Below, piece after piece: positions 1-10,449 of a DNA stretch of 64,000 bases; the first letter of the stretch is position 1, and every line of letters starts with the position of its first letter. Source of the DNA: Mangifera indica. Taxonomy: Eukaryota; Streptophyta; Magnoliopsida; Sapindales; Anacardiaceae. The notes below the pieces were generated by a model that worked only from the letters and a program-made list of their open reading frames with translations, searched no databases and had not been told where the DNA came from. The stretch is taken from positions 1,612,001 through 1,676,000 of the forward strand of contig NC_058154.1 of NCBI RefSeq assembly GCF_011075055.1, read 5' to 3'. The translations under genes were made by a program, and so were the position numbers.

Positions 1-511
1 AACAGGTTCAGAAGGGTATCAATCTCTACAAAGTAGAACAGAAATTAAGATCAAGAAAGCTAGAATTAATTGATTTGGAATGAGTAATACAATATATATA
101 AATAAATTATACAAATTTATTTAACAACCTAATGTAGTAGCATCTGATTGGGTGAAACTTATTCAGATATGATAACATTTGATTATTGGGTGATTTTGAA
201 TTGAGATAAAAAATAAACAATCACATTACATAGTTTTAAGATTTGACAATAATTTACAACCTGAAGCAGCAGAAAAGCAACTAATGCATAGAGATCAACT
301 AATGCAAATTCAAGCAAAATGAACAGAGAACATCAGAAGTACTGCAAACATAAGATTCAACAAAAGGGCCCATTTTCTTTTAAAATCTTCTATAAAGTTT
401 ACTGATTCATGAAATTCACACGGTATACATCAATTTTGTTCTAAAATCTTCACAATGTGTAAGTGTCAACGTATATCACAAGCAGCAAATCTCTGTGGTC
501 ACTCTTCAACC
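1..511. other. No gene recognised; 3' flank of the YOS1-like gene
   Basis: AT-rich sequence with no credible coding exon on either strand. The part next to 511 is presumably the 3'UTR of the minus-strand YOS1-like gene. The extreme left could belong to a neighbouring gene outside the window, but nothing shows this. Confidence 0.5.
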
Positions 512-745
512 TTAACCAGAGACTAGCTTCACTACGATAATGATGATATTCAAAAGTATAAGTGGCAATCTCATGAACTGGCATGCATGTATAAGCCCAA
601 TGACCTGACCCTTGAGCGAATTTTTTCTTCCGGCTTGGAGTTCTGCCAAGGTCCACCCTCTTGGAGCTAGAAACCGATCCTCGTTCAGTATTGCCATTGC
701 ATTAGCAAAGAGCAGAAGACCTTCCAGCAAAGTCCAGAATCCCAT
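512..745 (-). CDS. YOS1: YOS1-like / IER3IP1 family protein
   Basis: A complete 77-residue protein in one coding exon. It starts MGFWTLLEGLLLFANAMAIL and ends in the typical VVKLVSG tail. Family knowledge: Yos1/IER3IP1 proteins are small membrane proteins of the ER and Golgi that work with Yip1 and Yif1 in COPII-dependent ER-to-Golgi transport. Visible features are a hydrophobic N-terminal segment (about residues 3-20), the conserved NEDRFLAPRGWT stretch (about 21-32), a short polar loop, then a second hydrophobic segment (about 55-75). Length matches the family. The start is set by the conserved first residues and by a splice acceptor (CAG) three bases upstream, which implies a leader intron at 749-1310 whose donor reads CAG|GTGAGA. 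Transcription would start near 1460. Confidence 0.93.
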   Translation of the reverse strand: MGFWTLLEGLLLFANAMAILNEDRFLAPRGWTLAELQAGRKNSLKGQVIGLIHACQFMRLPLILLNIIIIVVKLVSG

Positions 746-748
746 ATT

Positions 749-1460
749 CTGCCCAAAAATAAGTTGAATATATCAATTTCAGGACAAGCATTTGAGGCAA
801 AAATTCAACAGAAGTCTCAAGTTTAAAACTCAGTAGCACATTCAATGACGCAAGAGCCCTAATAAAAATTATTCTTCAATCACAATTCGATTATAGAACA
901 AGGCTATGAAAACATCAGAACATTTTCCCAAATCTGATTTCATAGATATCATCATTAAATTTTTATTTAATCTGCTGAACTCTCCCAAGAAAAGAACTGC
1001 TTATAAGTTCTATTCTAACCTCTCAACTTCCTCATAAAATCATACAAATTTATAAGTTTTACCACAATATAATACAAATTTATCAGCTTGACCAGATGGG
1101 CAAGGAGTAAGAGTTATTCAAACATAACACAAATTTGTCAGGCAGAACCAGTAAAAATTTAACAAACAGAAAAAATTAAGGTTATGGGATTTGAGTATGA
1201 ATTAGCAAACAAATCAATACAAATTAAATCAAGGAAACTTGAATTATCAGTTTCAATAACATCAAGACTGAGCCGTTCAAACACAAATCAGACGATAAAA
1301 GAGTTCTCACCTGCTACAATTACAAATGAAGAAGAAAGGAGCTGTCTCCTGTCAAAGATGAGGTCAGAGTTAAACCCTTTTGATCATTTACGAAGAACAT
1401 GCAGGCAAAACCCACCTCGCCCAGCAAAATTCTCCGCTGTTATGATGAGGTCAATTACTT
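749..1460 (-). other. 5'UTR intron and first exon of the YOS1-like gene
   Basis: On the minus strand a strong donor (CAG|GTGAG, boundary 1311/1310) and an acceptor (CAG, boundary 749/748) bracket 562 bases without coding potential, directly before the start codon. I infer a non-coding first exon of roughly 1311-1460 and a leader intron of 749-1310. The transcription start is not visible. Confidence 0.55.
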
Positions 1461-1486
1461 AAAGTCCGCATTTTAAAAAAGCTCTT

Positions 1487-1550
1487 ATAATCCAACGGCT
1501 AATTTGTGTTCTTTATCATGCAAGCAGACAGCTTCAAGCCGTTGGATTAT
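1487..1550. repeat. Short perfect inverted repeat upstream of the YOS1-like gene
   Basis: Two 14-base arms, ATAATCCAACGGCT at 1487-1500 and its exact reverse complement at 1537-1550, flank 36 bases. It lies just upstream of the presumed first exon of the YOS1-like gene, so it could be a paired promoter element or a small mobile-element scar. Confidence 0.6.
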
Positions 1551-1669
1551 TAAAACAGGGAAACCTCGATAAGACCAATGTGGACCCGGCCCGGATGTCA
1601 AGCCCATAGAAAGACAGTGACGGAAGAAAGAAAACCATAAATAAAACCCTGAGACATATGATATAAGTA

Positions 1670-2450
1670 ATATTTTATTGTCAAAATAAAAAAATTATCT
1701 TAAAAATAAGTTATTTAGAAAATTATTAGGTATAAATAATTATTATGTTTAATAAAATTTGATAGATATAAATAATTATTGTATTTAATTAAATATAATA
1801 AAAAATTACTAGTAAATTATTTTATTTAAATAACGTTGAATATAATTATTTTTAAATATTTTTATATTATTTGTCATATTAATTAAAAATAAATTTATTT
1901 TTATCTTAAAAAATTAATAAATAATAATATAATTATAATAAAATCAAGATTAGCTTGGTAATTTTTAAAAACCTAAGGTGAAAGTGATAATCAGATTATC
2001 ACCTATATTACCTATCACGTCAGCATTGACAAACCTAGGGTTGGATTCGAGTCGAGCCGAGCTCTGTTTGCAGTCAGCTCGGGCTCGGCTCGCTTTATTT
2101 AGGGGTGGCTCAAGTTCGGCTCGAGCTGAACTCGGCTCGGCTCGGCTCGAGTTTGGCTCGTTTTTGACTCGGCTCGTTTTTCATATCAAAACGACATCGT
2201 TTTGTGTATATATATAGATCAAAACGACGTCGTTTTGTATAAAAATTTTTAAAAAAATATGTCCTGCCAAGTCGAGCCAGCTCGAGCTCGATTGAGCCGA
2301 GCAGAGCCCGGCTCATTTCGGGTTTGAACCGAGCCGAGTCGAGCCCGAGCTCGAGCTGGCTCAACTAGAATCCAACCCTAGACAAACCAAACAAAAGAAT
2401 AAAAGATAGAGTACCAAGATATTCTTTGATAACTTGAACCAAACGCCCCT
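1670..2450. mobile_element. AT-rich MITE-like element interrupted by an hAT MITE
   Basis: The AT-rich stretch at about 1680-1960 resembles 49210-49600, with blocks such as ATAAATAATTATT, AAAATTTGATAG and AATTAATAAATAA in the same order. The right part ends with AACCAAACGCCCCT at 2437-2450, a terminus seen again near 49150-49180. The block is interrupted at 2036-2380 by a different element. The left terminus is not clear, so boundaries are approximate. Confidence 0.45.
2036..2380. mobile_element. hAT-type MITE with perfect 8-bp target duplication
   Basis: A 345-bp element whose ends TAGGGTTGGATTC and GAATCCAACCCTA are exact inverted repeats. It is flanked by an identical 8-bp direct repeat, GACAAACC, at 2028-2035 and 2381-2388. 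An 8-bp duplication with ends starting TAGGG is typical of the hAT superfamily. The interior is full of GAGCCGAGC/GGCTCGGCTC palindromic motifs plus short ACGACGTCGT palindromes, and has no coding capacity. The perfect duplication suggests a fairly recent insertion. Confidence 0.88.
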
Positions 2451-2464
2451 AAAAATATTGGCAG

Positions 2465-3786
2465 CATTATTTCTTCTTCCTCGTCTTCAATATTATCACC
2501 CTCGTCACTCTACTTAATTCTAGCAAATACACAGAATTAGGATCCCCATAATTTACTGAACAGTCAAAAGCTTCCAATTTTGATAATAATAACAACAATG
2601 GAGCTGTTGATGGTGGATCTACGAAACCAAGTTGACGTGGCCGAAATAAAAGCCAGGTCAACCGCTTCGACGAAGAACACCAGGCGTTTGAAGAAAAGCG
2701 AAGACAAAACAGGCTCCGTTGAGGCTAAAGAGACTGTCAATCTGGCAGTTTTGGGGGAAGATTTAGGAGATTATGGTGATGACTTGGACTTCCCGCACGA
2801 TGACCCATCATAAGTCTATTACTTTGGCGCTAACCAGATGCACCCGGACATTTACACCACATGGAAGATGCTACAATGGGACCCATCGGAGTTCTTTAGG
2901 GGCCCGGGTGGCCCGCCATCCGACGTGGCGATATGGCACATGAGACTGGGTGGGAGAGCGGCTTTTATGGGGAAAATTGGGGCGGATGATTTAGGGGATG
3001 AGTTGGTTTTGAATTTTGATAATGAATAAAGAGAAGGTGCAGACACTTGCCGTGAAGTTTGATGAGTCTGTGAGGACTGGTTGTACGTATATGAAGATTA
3101 AATTCGAGGATGGGAAGATGAGGACTAAGACTATTAAAGCCGCAGCTGAGAATTTTCTTCTCAGCTCTGAGTTGAACTTGGCTGCGCTCAAAGAGGTAAA
3201 AAGTTAATAAATTTACGTTGAGCTTTAAGTTCAATGAAAATTTAGTTTATGGGAAATCAGAATGACTCTACTTGTAACCATTGGCTCCATGGCAATCCCT
3301 GTCTACAATGCTTACAATGTTTTCTTATGTTTGATTTCGTTGTCAAAGGAGGAAAAAGTTCGGCAAAATGGTGGGAGTGGTCTAGTACATTGTATAATGT
3401 AACCTAAATTTTTTAAATATGTTTTGAAATAAAGTGAGAGTTGATGGACTAAATTTGGAACGCTTGTTATGTTATGTACTGCAGGCTAGAATTTCCACTT
3501 TATTTCTGAAGTTCTGACTTCCCCGAACATGGAGGCGACACTTTTTAAGGCAATTGCATGGTAAGAAGTTTGGGGGTTTGTATTTTTTTGCTTGAATTTG
3601 CCATTACTATTGTAGGGATCATGTGATGAGACACGAGAATTGATCAAGAAAGCCTGGAATGAAGCTGACATTACTGAGGTTTCAAGGCAAGAGCTGGAAT
3701 TTCTTTGGGATGAAGAGTCTCTTGAAAGGAAAATAAATTACAGGCCACAGTATTACGCTGAAAATCATGAACAAATCAAGAACAGG
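2465..3786 (+). pseudogene. Decayed fructokinase-like (FLN1-type, pfkB family) gene
   Basis: Pieces of a plastid fructokinase-like protein are readable in order but in broken frames. There is an acidic stretch ending DYGDDLDFPHDDPS, then a stop at 2811. Next come MHPDIYTTWKMLQWDPSEFF and LGGRAAFMGKIGADDLGDEL (2838-3026), a frameshift near 3010-3020, and KVQTLAVKFDES...SELNLAALKE (to about 3195). An intron-like gap follows (about 3196-3484), then FHFISEVLTSPNMEATLFKA (from about 3486), further frameshifts near 3553-3600, a stop (TAG) at about 3613, and DETRELIKKAWNEADITEV to NYRPQYYAENHEQIKN, ending at a donor (3787). Nothing beyond that exon is found, so the catalytic C-terminal half is missing. 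The kept intron positions show decay in place, not retroposition. FLN1/FLN2 are subunits of the plastid-encoded RNA polymerase complex. I prefer FLN1 because of gene order, but FLN2 origin is not excluded. Confidence 0.85.
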
Positions 3787-5559
3787 TAAGATTATTATCA
3801 TTATACCAATGATACACTTAATTTTTTGTTTGTGACTTATGAAACACTCAAATCTTTACTGACCAAGGAGGAAGTGACGGACCTACAAGGGGCAAGGGGG
3901 GCACTACAACAACAATAATAACATTTATGGTTTTGTTTTAATTTTATGTTTTGAATATGAGAGACCGAATTGTTCATGAAGGATTTTGTTTTTAGTATCT
4001 CTTGTATTATGGGGTTTATCTATTTCAAATCTTTCTTCTCATAGTTTCTCCTCATATTATCAAAGGTCAATCATGATTCAGCTAAAATAATTCTTTATAA
4101 CCTTCAATGTTTTTTTTTTTTTTTCAAATTCTGAAAAAAATTTAAATGAATAAACAACTGTTGTATTAATCATATGTCCCTAAACTAAATGGATGGTTAA
4201 GACTTAAGATGGATAGAGGGGGAAGCTAGCCTTACAGTTCTCACTGGAATTAGATCTGTTACCTTTGATAATGGCAAGTGATGTTCAAAACAGAGTATGA
4301 ATTTGCAGACAAAACTAGTTTGATACTTGATCTGCCAATTGTCAAATGTCAACCAACTCTGAAGTTGTAATGAATTTATTATCTAGTCAGTTAGTGACAA
4401 ATCTTGAGAATACAGTGAATTCTAAGAATTTTCCTCAAGTTGGTGAACCATGGTTTTTTGCTCATCTTTTGTGTCTCACTAGAAATCCAACTAAAAGTTA
4501 GGGTACCATTTTTGCATTTTAAATTGATTAACACACTTTAGTTGAAATGGGTAAATTAAAATTTACAATGAATATATAATTTATTGTGGTAATCCAACAA
4601 GTTAAATCATTAATGGAGCTTGCTGTTTGAATGTTGTGATACTAATAGTTGTTTCTTCCAAATTTTTACAGGACATATTTATGTTATGTAGATATGGTGA
4701 TGATGATTGAATTATATATTTCTTTTTCATAACTTATTTGAATTTTTAGAGCATTTAAATCTCATACTATTTTCGAATACTTGTACAACTTTGTGTCTTA
4801 GATAATGACAAGACATGATGCTTGAATCAATCTTGAATCAGAGAGTCAAAGTTTAAATGCTAGAACAAATTAGAAAGAGACGATTTTGTGAAGCTAGATG
4901 GGATACAAGGATCAAGTGAATTGGACGCCAAAGCCAAAAGCAAGAGCAAAGTGTGAAAAAGGTCTCAGGTTTGAATTCCTTTGATCCAGTTTCAAAGATT
5001 CTAAATAAGTCTGTCAGTTTGTGCTATCAGGTCATATTTGTGTCATGCTTGTTTAGATTTCAGCTTAAAAACCTTCAACTTAACCCAACTCGAAATAAAG
5101 TTGTGTCAGAATTTCTCAATTCTAAATTGAACCAAAATATTTTTGGATTGATTTGACCTCACCTAAATTAACCTGAACTATATAATAGGTAATATTATGT
5201 CAAAACATGACACAATTTATTATGAAACAACATGCTTTATCAAATGCCAAGGAGTGATACGATTTTTTACAAAATAACATACTGAAAAATATTTTGAAAC
5301 AAAACGACACATTTTGTCAAAGCAAAATATATATATTACAACTTATTAGTGTAATTATTGTCTCTTTATATGATTAATTGAAGTGATAAAAAAATTAGAA
5401 TATCACAATCAAGAACCCTAAGCGAACCACAATTTTAACGCAATTAATAACTAACAAAGATAGCGAACATATAAAATATCTTTATTATTTCATCTTAATC
5501 AAATATATTATTCAAATAAATTATTATTTTAATTAATTAAATAATTAATTATTATTATT
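3787..5559. other. No gene recognised
   Basis: AT-rich sequence following the truncated fructokinase-like pseudogene. Lost downstream exons of that gene were looked for and not found. Short open frames (for example 4953-5156) show no family motif and no splice context. Confidence 0.5.
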
Positions 5560-6900
5560 AAATCAAATCCTGACTTCAGCTAAGCGAGGATAGTGAAAAA
5601 GATTTGATTTCCAAAGTGTCCAAATCGATTGTGACATAAATTTTCCTGAAACACCATTCTCACAAATTGATTTTGTAATAAGGATCAAATATCACAACTA
5701 TAATTAAAGAATTATAATTAAACCAATACTTCTAAAACTTTTCAAACATCATACCAACCATACTTTTAGTGTAATCATAAGCTCCATTCATTTGTTGTTT
5801 CAAAGAAAAGTATGCAATGAAAGTTGAAGGAAAATAAGTGTTTGTAATTTGATACTTACGACCAGAAAGCAAGCATGTAATATCATAAATAACAATCAAG
5901 AATACGATTATTTTCTCACTTTGATTTCACTTATTCGACAATTGACAATTTTTGTAATTATTATCACTCAAAGAAAAATGATAAAAGACACGGCAAAGTT
6001 AAAGAACACTCTCAAACATAAGAAAAGTAAAATTTAATCTAGTTGAAGCATCTTGTCTCAAACCTTTCTTCCTAGTCAGTGACAAGTTTATACTTTCTAA
6101 TTTGAGACAATGTATTTTATAATATTTCTCACTTTGAGAACACTTGTATCAACATCTTTTAAACCATCTTACACCGTTAAATTAATAATATGAGCACAAA
6201 ATCTAAGATGAAAAAATTTACCATTACATACAAGTGTTTCTCTTATCTTAAATTTTTCCCGTAATAACTCAACAAAAGTATCATTTGCAGATGTATTGTC
6301 TAAATTTGTGGAAAAATATTTGTTTTCAATCCTTTTTCAACTAGTAGTGTATGAATCTTTTCACTTAATATCATGCTAATAAGAGGACGCCGCATAAAAG
6401 GGAAATTGAGAATTCTCTTTCACAATGTCTAGTTTTTACTAATAAAATGTGCAATAATGCATAAATATCCATCCATTACAAATTAAGTGCACAAGTCTAA
6501 CATCAAGCTTATTCTACTAAGTATTTTTTCAATAAACTTTCAATTTGTTCCTTCTCTCTCTTATACATTCTCAAGACATTGGCTTTATTAGTATTTCTAG
6601 AAATACAACTAACATTCTCATTTAAATAACATAAGGTATCTTTAACATCAAATTATTCCACAAATGCCGATGACAAATTATGCATTATTATAACAAAAGT
6701 AAGTAGCTCACAAAAAGTCTCCTTGTTTAACTTTGTAGAAATTAACTTCTAACTCTTGATTCATCATTAATTGTCTAATGTTATTAGTGTGACTCTTAGC
6801 ACATGTTTTAAAATTTCGAATGGGATTATACATTCCATATTTTCTATTACAAACATATATTGTATTGTATTTTTTACATTTATACTTTTTTTTTTTAATA
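5560..6900 (-). pseudogene. Degenerate hAT transposase (Ac-like, RICESLEEPER type)
   Basis: Read on the minus strand, recognisable transposase blocks follow in the right order, interrupted by many stops and frameshifts. There is a worn BED-type zinc finger (around 6790-6890, with YNPIRNFKTCAKSHTNN in place of the C-terminal part of the finger). Then come NLDNTSANDTFVELLREKFK and NGKFFHLRFCAHIINLTV (about 6175-6325), DGLKDVDTSVLKVRNIIKYI (about 6110-6170), and MVGMMFEKF followed by KYWFNYNSLIIVVIFDPYYK (about 5640-5760). The DNTSAND block and the FHLRFCAHIINL block are hallmarks of the plant hAT catalytic region. No full-length frame and no clear terminal repeats were found, so it is an old, inactive copy. 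Confidence 0.85.
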
Positions 6901-7760
6901 TCTTTAGATATAGACTTTGCAAAGTTTGTTAGGACATGTTAATCCGACACAAAAAAATTGAGTTAGAATTATGATTTTTAACATGAAAAATAGTTTGGAT
7001 TGTGTTTTTATGACCTAAACTAAATTAGTGTCACGCTTAGATTGACACAAAGTCAAACCCAAATTGATCTATAATGATTCAAAAAGTAAAAAAATTATCT
7101 CATAACAATTAAAAATCTCCAATATTTACTGCAATCTATACTAAGCAATTAAAAAATATCTCATACTAGTATCTGTACGGATTTGCAACCAACTATCCTC
7201 TTAGTTGAAGAGTTCTTCAAAATGTGACTTTCTATATCCAAGTTGTCTAGTTTATCTTTATCCAGTATATTAATTTTTGATACACTTGGCCTTACATCTT
7301 CTCTTATCCTCTTTTCAGAAACTGAGTTTCTTGGAGAATATAAATTTGTAGGGGTTGGCAGAGTAATATCAACATGGTCACCAATTTTCTTAGTTCAAAT
7401 TTCGAGGTTTCTTTCCATTTCCATCACGCTTGGTTACGGAGTAAACAATTAAAACCCATTTTAATGGGTTTATCAGTTGACACAAAACGATAATTACTTT
7501 ATAGTTTTTTCTGACACTGGGGTCTATATCTCCCACGTGTCTAACATACTTGTTAAACTTTTTTACAAAGTTAAATATTAGTGGAAGTGGTTGGCCACAT
7601 TAAGTCCAACGATTTTAAGGTGTCGGCAACATCTCGTCCATTGATCTTGAAGTGTCGACAACATCTAGTCCCTTCACTTTTTCTTCCACATCTTAGGTAT
7701 ACATTGCATTTCACGTGTTGATCATTTATTTTAGGCAGATCAAATCTGCCTCCTTCACTT
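6901..7760. other. No intact gene; probable outer part of the hAT remnant
   Basis: AT-rich. The minus strand reads short coding-like pieces around 7150-7340 (SEKRIREDVRPSVSKINILD) that I cannot assign, possibly the N-terminal region of the same transposon. No terminal inverted repeat or target duplication was recognised. Confidence 0.35.
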
Positions 7761-8108
7761 TTAAGTTGGTTTTTTGATTAGGTTCATAAAGTTTCTAAAA
7801 GCATCTTCGTTTTCATCCTTAGTTTGGGCTTCTACTTCAATTTGGGCTTCAACTTCCTGAGTCAACATTAATCGAATAGTATCTTTTGTAGTATCCATCA
7901 AAGCCTGTTGAGAAATATTTTGGATTTTGAATTTATCTGTTATTTCTCGTAACCAAGCTTGATTAACCTTGAATAGAGTATTTTGAACTTTTGCATACTT
8001 GCTTGGCAAGGTTACTATAATTCCTTTGTCTATATGAATTGTAGTTTCTCTTCTCAAAAGTTCATTTAGTTTGGCTTGGACTTGTAATAGTTTTCCTATT
8101 TGTATCAT
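7761..8108 (-). CDS. Unrecognised 115-residue open frame, possibly transposon-derived
   Basis: An open frame longer than expected in this AT-rich background, encoding a Gln/Lys/Glu-rich, probably helical protein (KLLQVQAKLNELLRRETTIH near the start, acidic tail). I do not recognise a family. No signal peptide, membrane segment or zinc motif is visible. The listed first codon falls in a plain AT-rich context with no promoter evidence. It lies between a dead hAT copy and repeat debris, so a transposon fragment is as likely as a host gene. Confidence 0.2.
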   Translation of the reverse strand: MIQIGKLLQVQAKLNELLRRETTIHIDKGIIVTLPSKYAKVQNTLFKVNQAWLREITDKFKIQNISQQALMDTTKDTIRLMLTQEVEAQIEVEAQTKDENEDAFRNFMNLIKKPT

Positions 8109-8690
8109 AGTCTAGTACTAATCCTTCTTATCAAGTTTCTTCTTTATTTGCTACAATGCAAACCGTCTCATAGAGATGTTTTCTCGAACCATTATGTGAT
8201 ATCATGGGTCTCCTATAACAAATTCTCATATCTATATAGGTTGTATATTATCATCTTCTTGAACAAAAGAGCTAATAATACATGTGAATGTGTGAATCCT
8301 TCTATCTAGGACACATAGTGGATGTTTCATGGTATCAGGTATTTTAGGGCCTCTCATCTTCGTCTTTTCGATGAAGTTGAGAGTTCTTTCCAACGTCGTG
8401 CAAGCTTTCCAAGGAGAGAAGTTTAACCGTCAAAGGAAGAGGAGACATTGAGAGTTATTTGTCGTTGACAATGACATTAGATTTGGAGTCGGAGATTTGG
8501 AAACTAAACTCTAAGGGGTAAATATCATTTTTTAAAACTTGACTTAGAAGTAAACTTTTAGTTTTTAAGGTTTATAAGGGAAAAATAGATTAAATTTTTG
8601 TTTATTTTTAATATTACAAATGAAATGACAATTTCACTCTTAAAATCGTTAACTTTAATCACTTATAAATAGGTGTTTTAGCTTTTTAAA
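8109..8690. other. Repeat debris, no gene recognised
   Basis: Contains ATGGTATCAGG at about 8330-8340, which resembles the primer-binding-site motif of Copia retrotransposons. No LTR pair or gag/pol coding was found around it. The rest is AT-rich and leads into the inverted-repeat end at about 8723-8750. Confidence 0.3.
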
Positions 8691-8722
8691 GATAAGGAAT
8701 GAAAACTTAAAAAAACAAGATA

Positions 8723-8750
8723 CTTTGGGTGGGAATAAGTCCTTTGACCT
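8723..8750. repeat. Isolated end of the GGCCAAAAGACTT inverted-repeat family
   Basis: The bases CTTTGGGTGGGAATAAGTCC followed by TTTGACCT match the right terminus of the element at 26232-27085 (TTGGGTGGGAATAAGTC, TTTTGGCC) with a few changes. I could not find a matching left end, so this is a truncated or solo end. Confidence 0.55.
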
Positions 8751-10449
8751 TTGAAACATAACATTTGCATCTCTAATTTGTTGTGTACATATTGTTCTTT
8801 GGGGGTGTGATTATCATGTTTGAAACTATCCAAAGGCATATTAAAATTTTCACAAAACATCCCTAAACTTTTTTTGGATTTCCAAAAACCTGGAAATTTC
8901 TTTAACACTTTTAATATTTTCAAAAATTATCGTTAGCCCAAACATATAGTTAAATATTAGTGATACTTTTATCTATACTTTTATTAGTATAAGTACTACT
9001 ATCTCTTGTCATCATTCCCAAACTACAATCAGAAAGAGAGGAAGAACAAGATAAGAGTGAAAAGAAAGAAAAATAAGTGAGCTCTTATGTAATTTGAATA
9101 TTTAAATAGTTTAATTTTAAATTTTGTTAATTTGAAATTATGCTAATTTTGAAAGTTAAATAGTTGGAATAAAACATTAATTTTGCTTTCTCTCCCTGTG
9201 TTAGGTTTGTTTCATTAATAAAGTTTAATTTTAGATGAGAAAGCATTGTTTATGTCATATAGGGGTGAAAGTGTTTATATTCAAACCTTCAATGGGAAAA
9301 TGTACTTTGTTCTTTTTTAAAAAATCTTTTGCAAATTTGATAAAAACTCTTATATTTTTCTATATGAGTATAATATGATAAATAGTAAAAAATATATTTA
9401 TAAAAAAGCATTTATAAAATTCAGATATAAAATAATACAGAACATGCATATACAAGTTCAACACGATATATCGTCAATAATACATTTCTAAAAATACGGT
9501 AATACTAAATATAATTTTAATACTTTTTATATATCTTTTAGTTAACAATTTAAATGTAAAAAATCTATTTGACTATTAAATCTAATATAATATAACATAT
9601 AATAAAGATTCAATCATTATCAAAAAATTAACATGAGAGATTATAGATTTGAATGATAAAAAATTTATTTTTTTATTTTATATAATTATGATATTATAAT
9701 AATTAATTAGAAACGTAAATGAGATTTTCGTAATTTAAAAAATTTACAAAAAATAAAAAACATAAAAAAAGGACAAAAATAAGTGTTTAATACAATAAAT
9801 ATATAAAATACTCTTTTAATATATTTTGAAATAACATATTTAAAATGTGAATTAAACAAGAGTGTAAATAACTCACGTTTTTATTAATTAAAGATACCCA
9901 TGGATTTGTCTAAAAGGAAGCGATGGTGTCAATTTTAAAATTCAATATGAAAAAATGTCATTCAACTGAAAAAGGTTCAAGCAATGGCCTGCTTTCCGTC
10001 CATACCCATCATGAACCTGTCTCTGTCAACTGCCCAACGTGACATACCAACAACTTTAAAATAGGTCTATTTTCAATCAAGAACATCTGGAGAAAAATTT
10101 ATCAATTTCTATTATGAACATTTAGATTCTGTAATGAGGCCTAAGTTGGTATACAAAATTAAGAAAAGAATAATAAATCAATTGAATTTTCTCCTGTGTG
10201 TTTCTTTGTTCCTCTGTAACCCATCTCTCTATCTCTCTCTCTCAGATTTATATATGACCTTTTCTGCCTTCCTAATTGGAGAATTGGTAACAAAAACTGA
10301 ACTTTTTGATCCTGCTGGCTTGGCAGCTGCTACTTCCACAGGCAAAATGCAGGTGAATTTCAATTCCTCCTATACCATTCACCTCTTAAGCAATGGTTTT
10401 TATGTAAAAATGTGTGAGACCGTGAGCCACATACTTGCCAAAGACCACC
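8751..10449. other. AT-rich spacer, no gene recognised
   Basis: Long AT-rich spacer downstream of the O-fucosyltransferase gene. The stretch at about 9395-9560 (AATACAGAACATGCATATA, then TATATCGTCAATAATACATT) is similar to 62590-62660 inside the capping-enzyme intron, so both carry the same dispersed repeat. The part next to 10450 is probably the 3'UTR of the minus-strand gene. Confidence 0.45.

Noticed and set aside
8325..8345. Copia retrotransposon primer-binding site (ATGGTATCAGG)
   Set aside because: Only a short match; no paired LTR, polypurine tract or gag/pol sequence nearby to support a retrotransposon.
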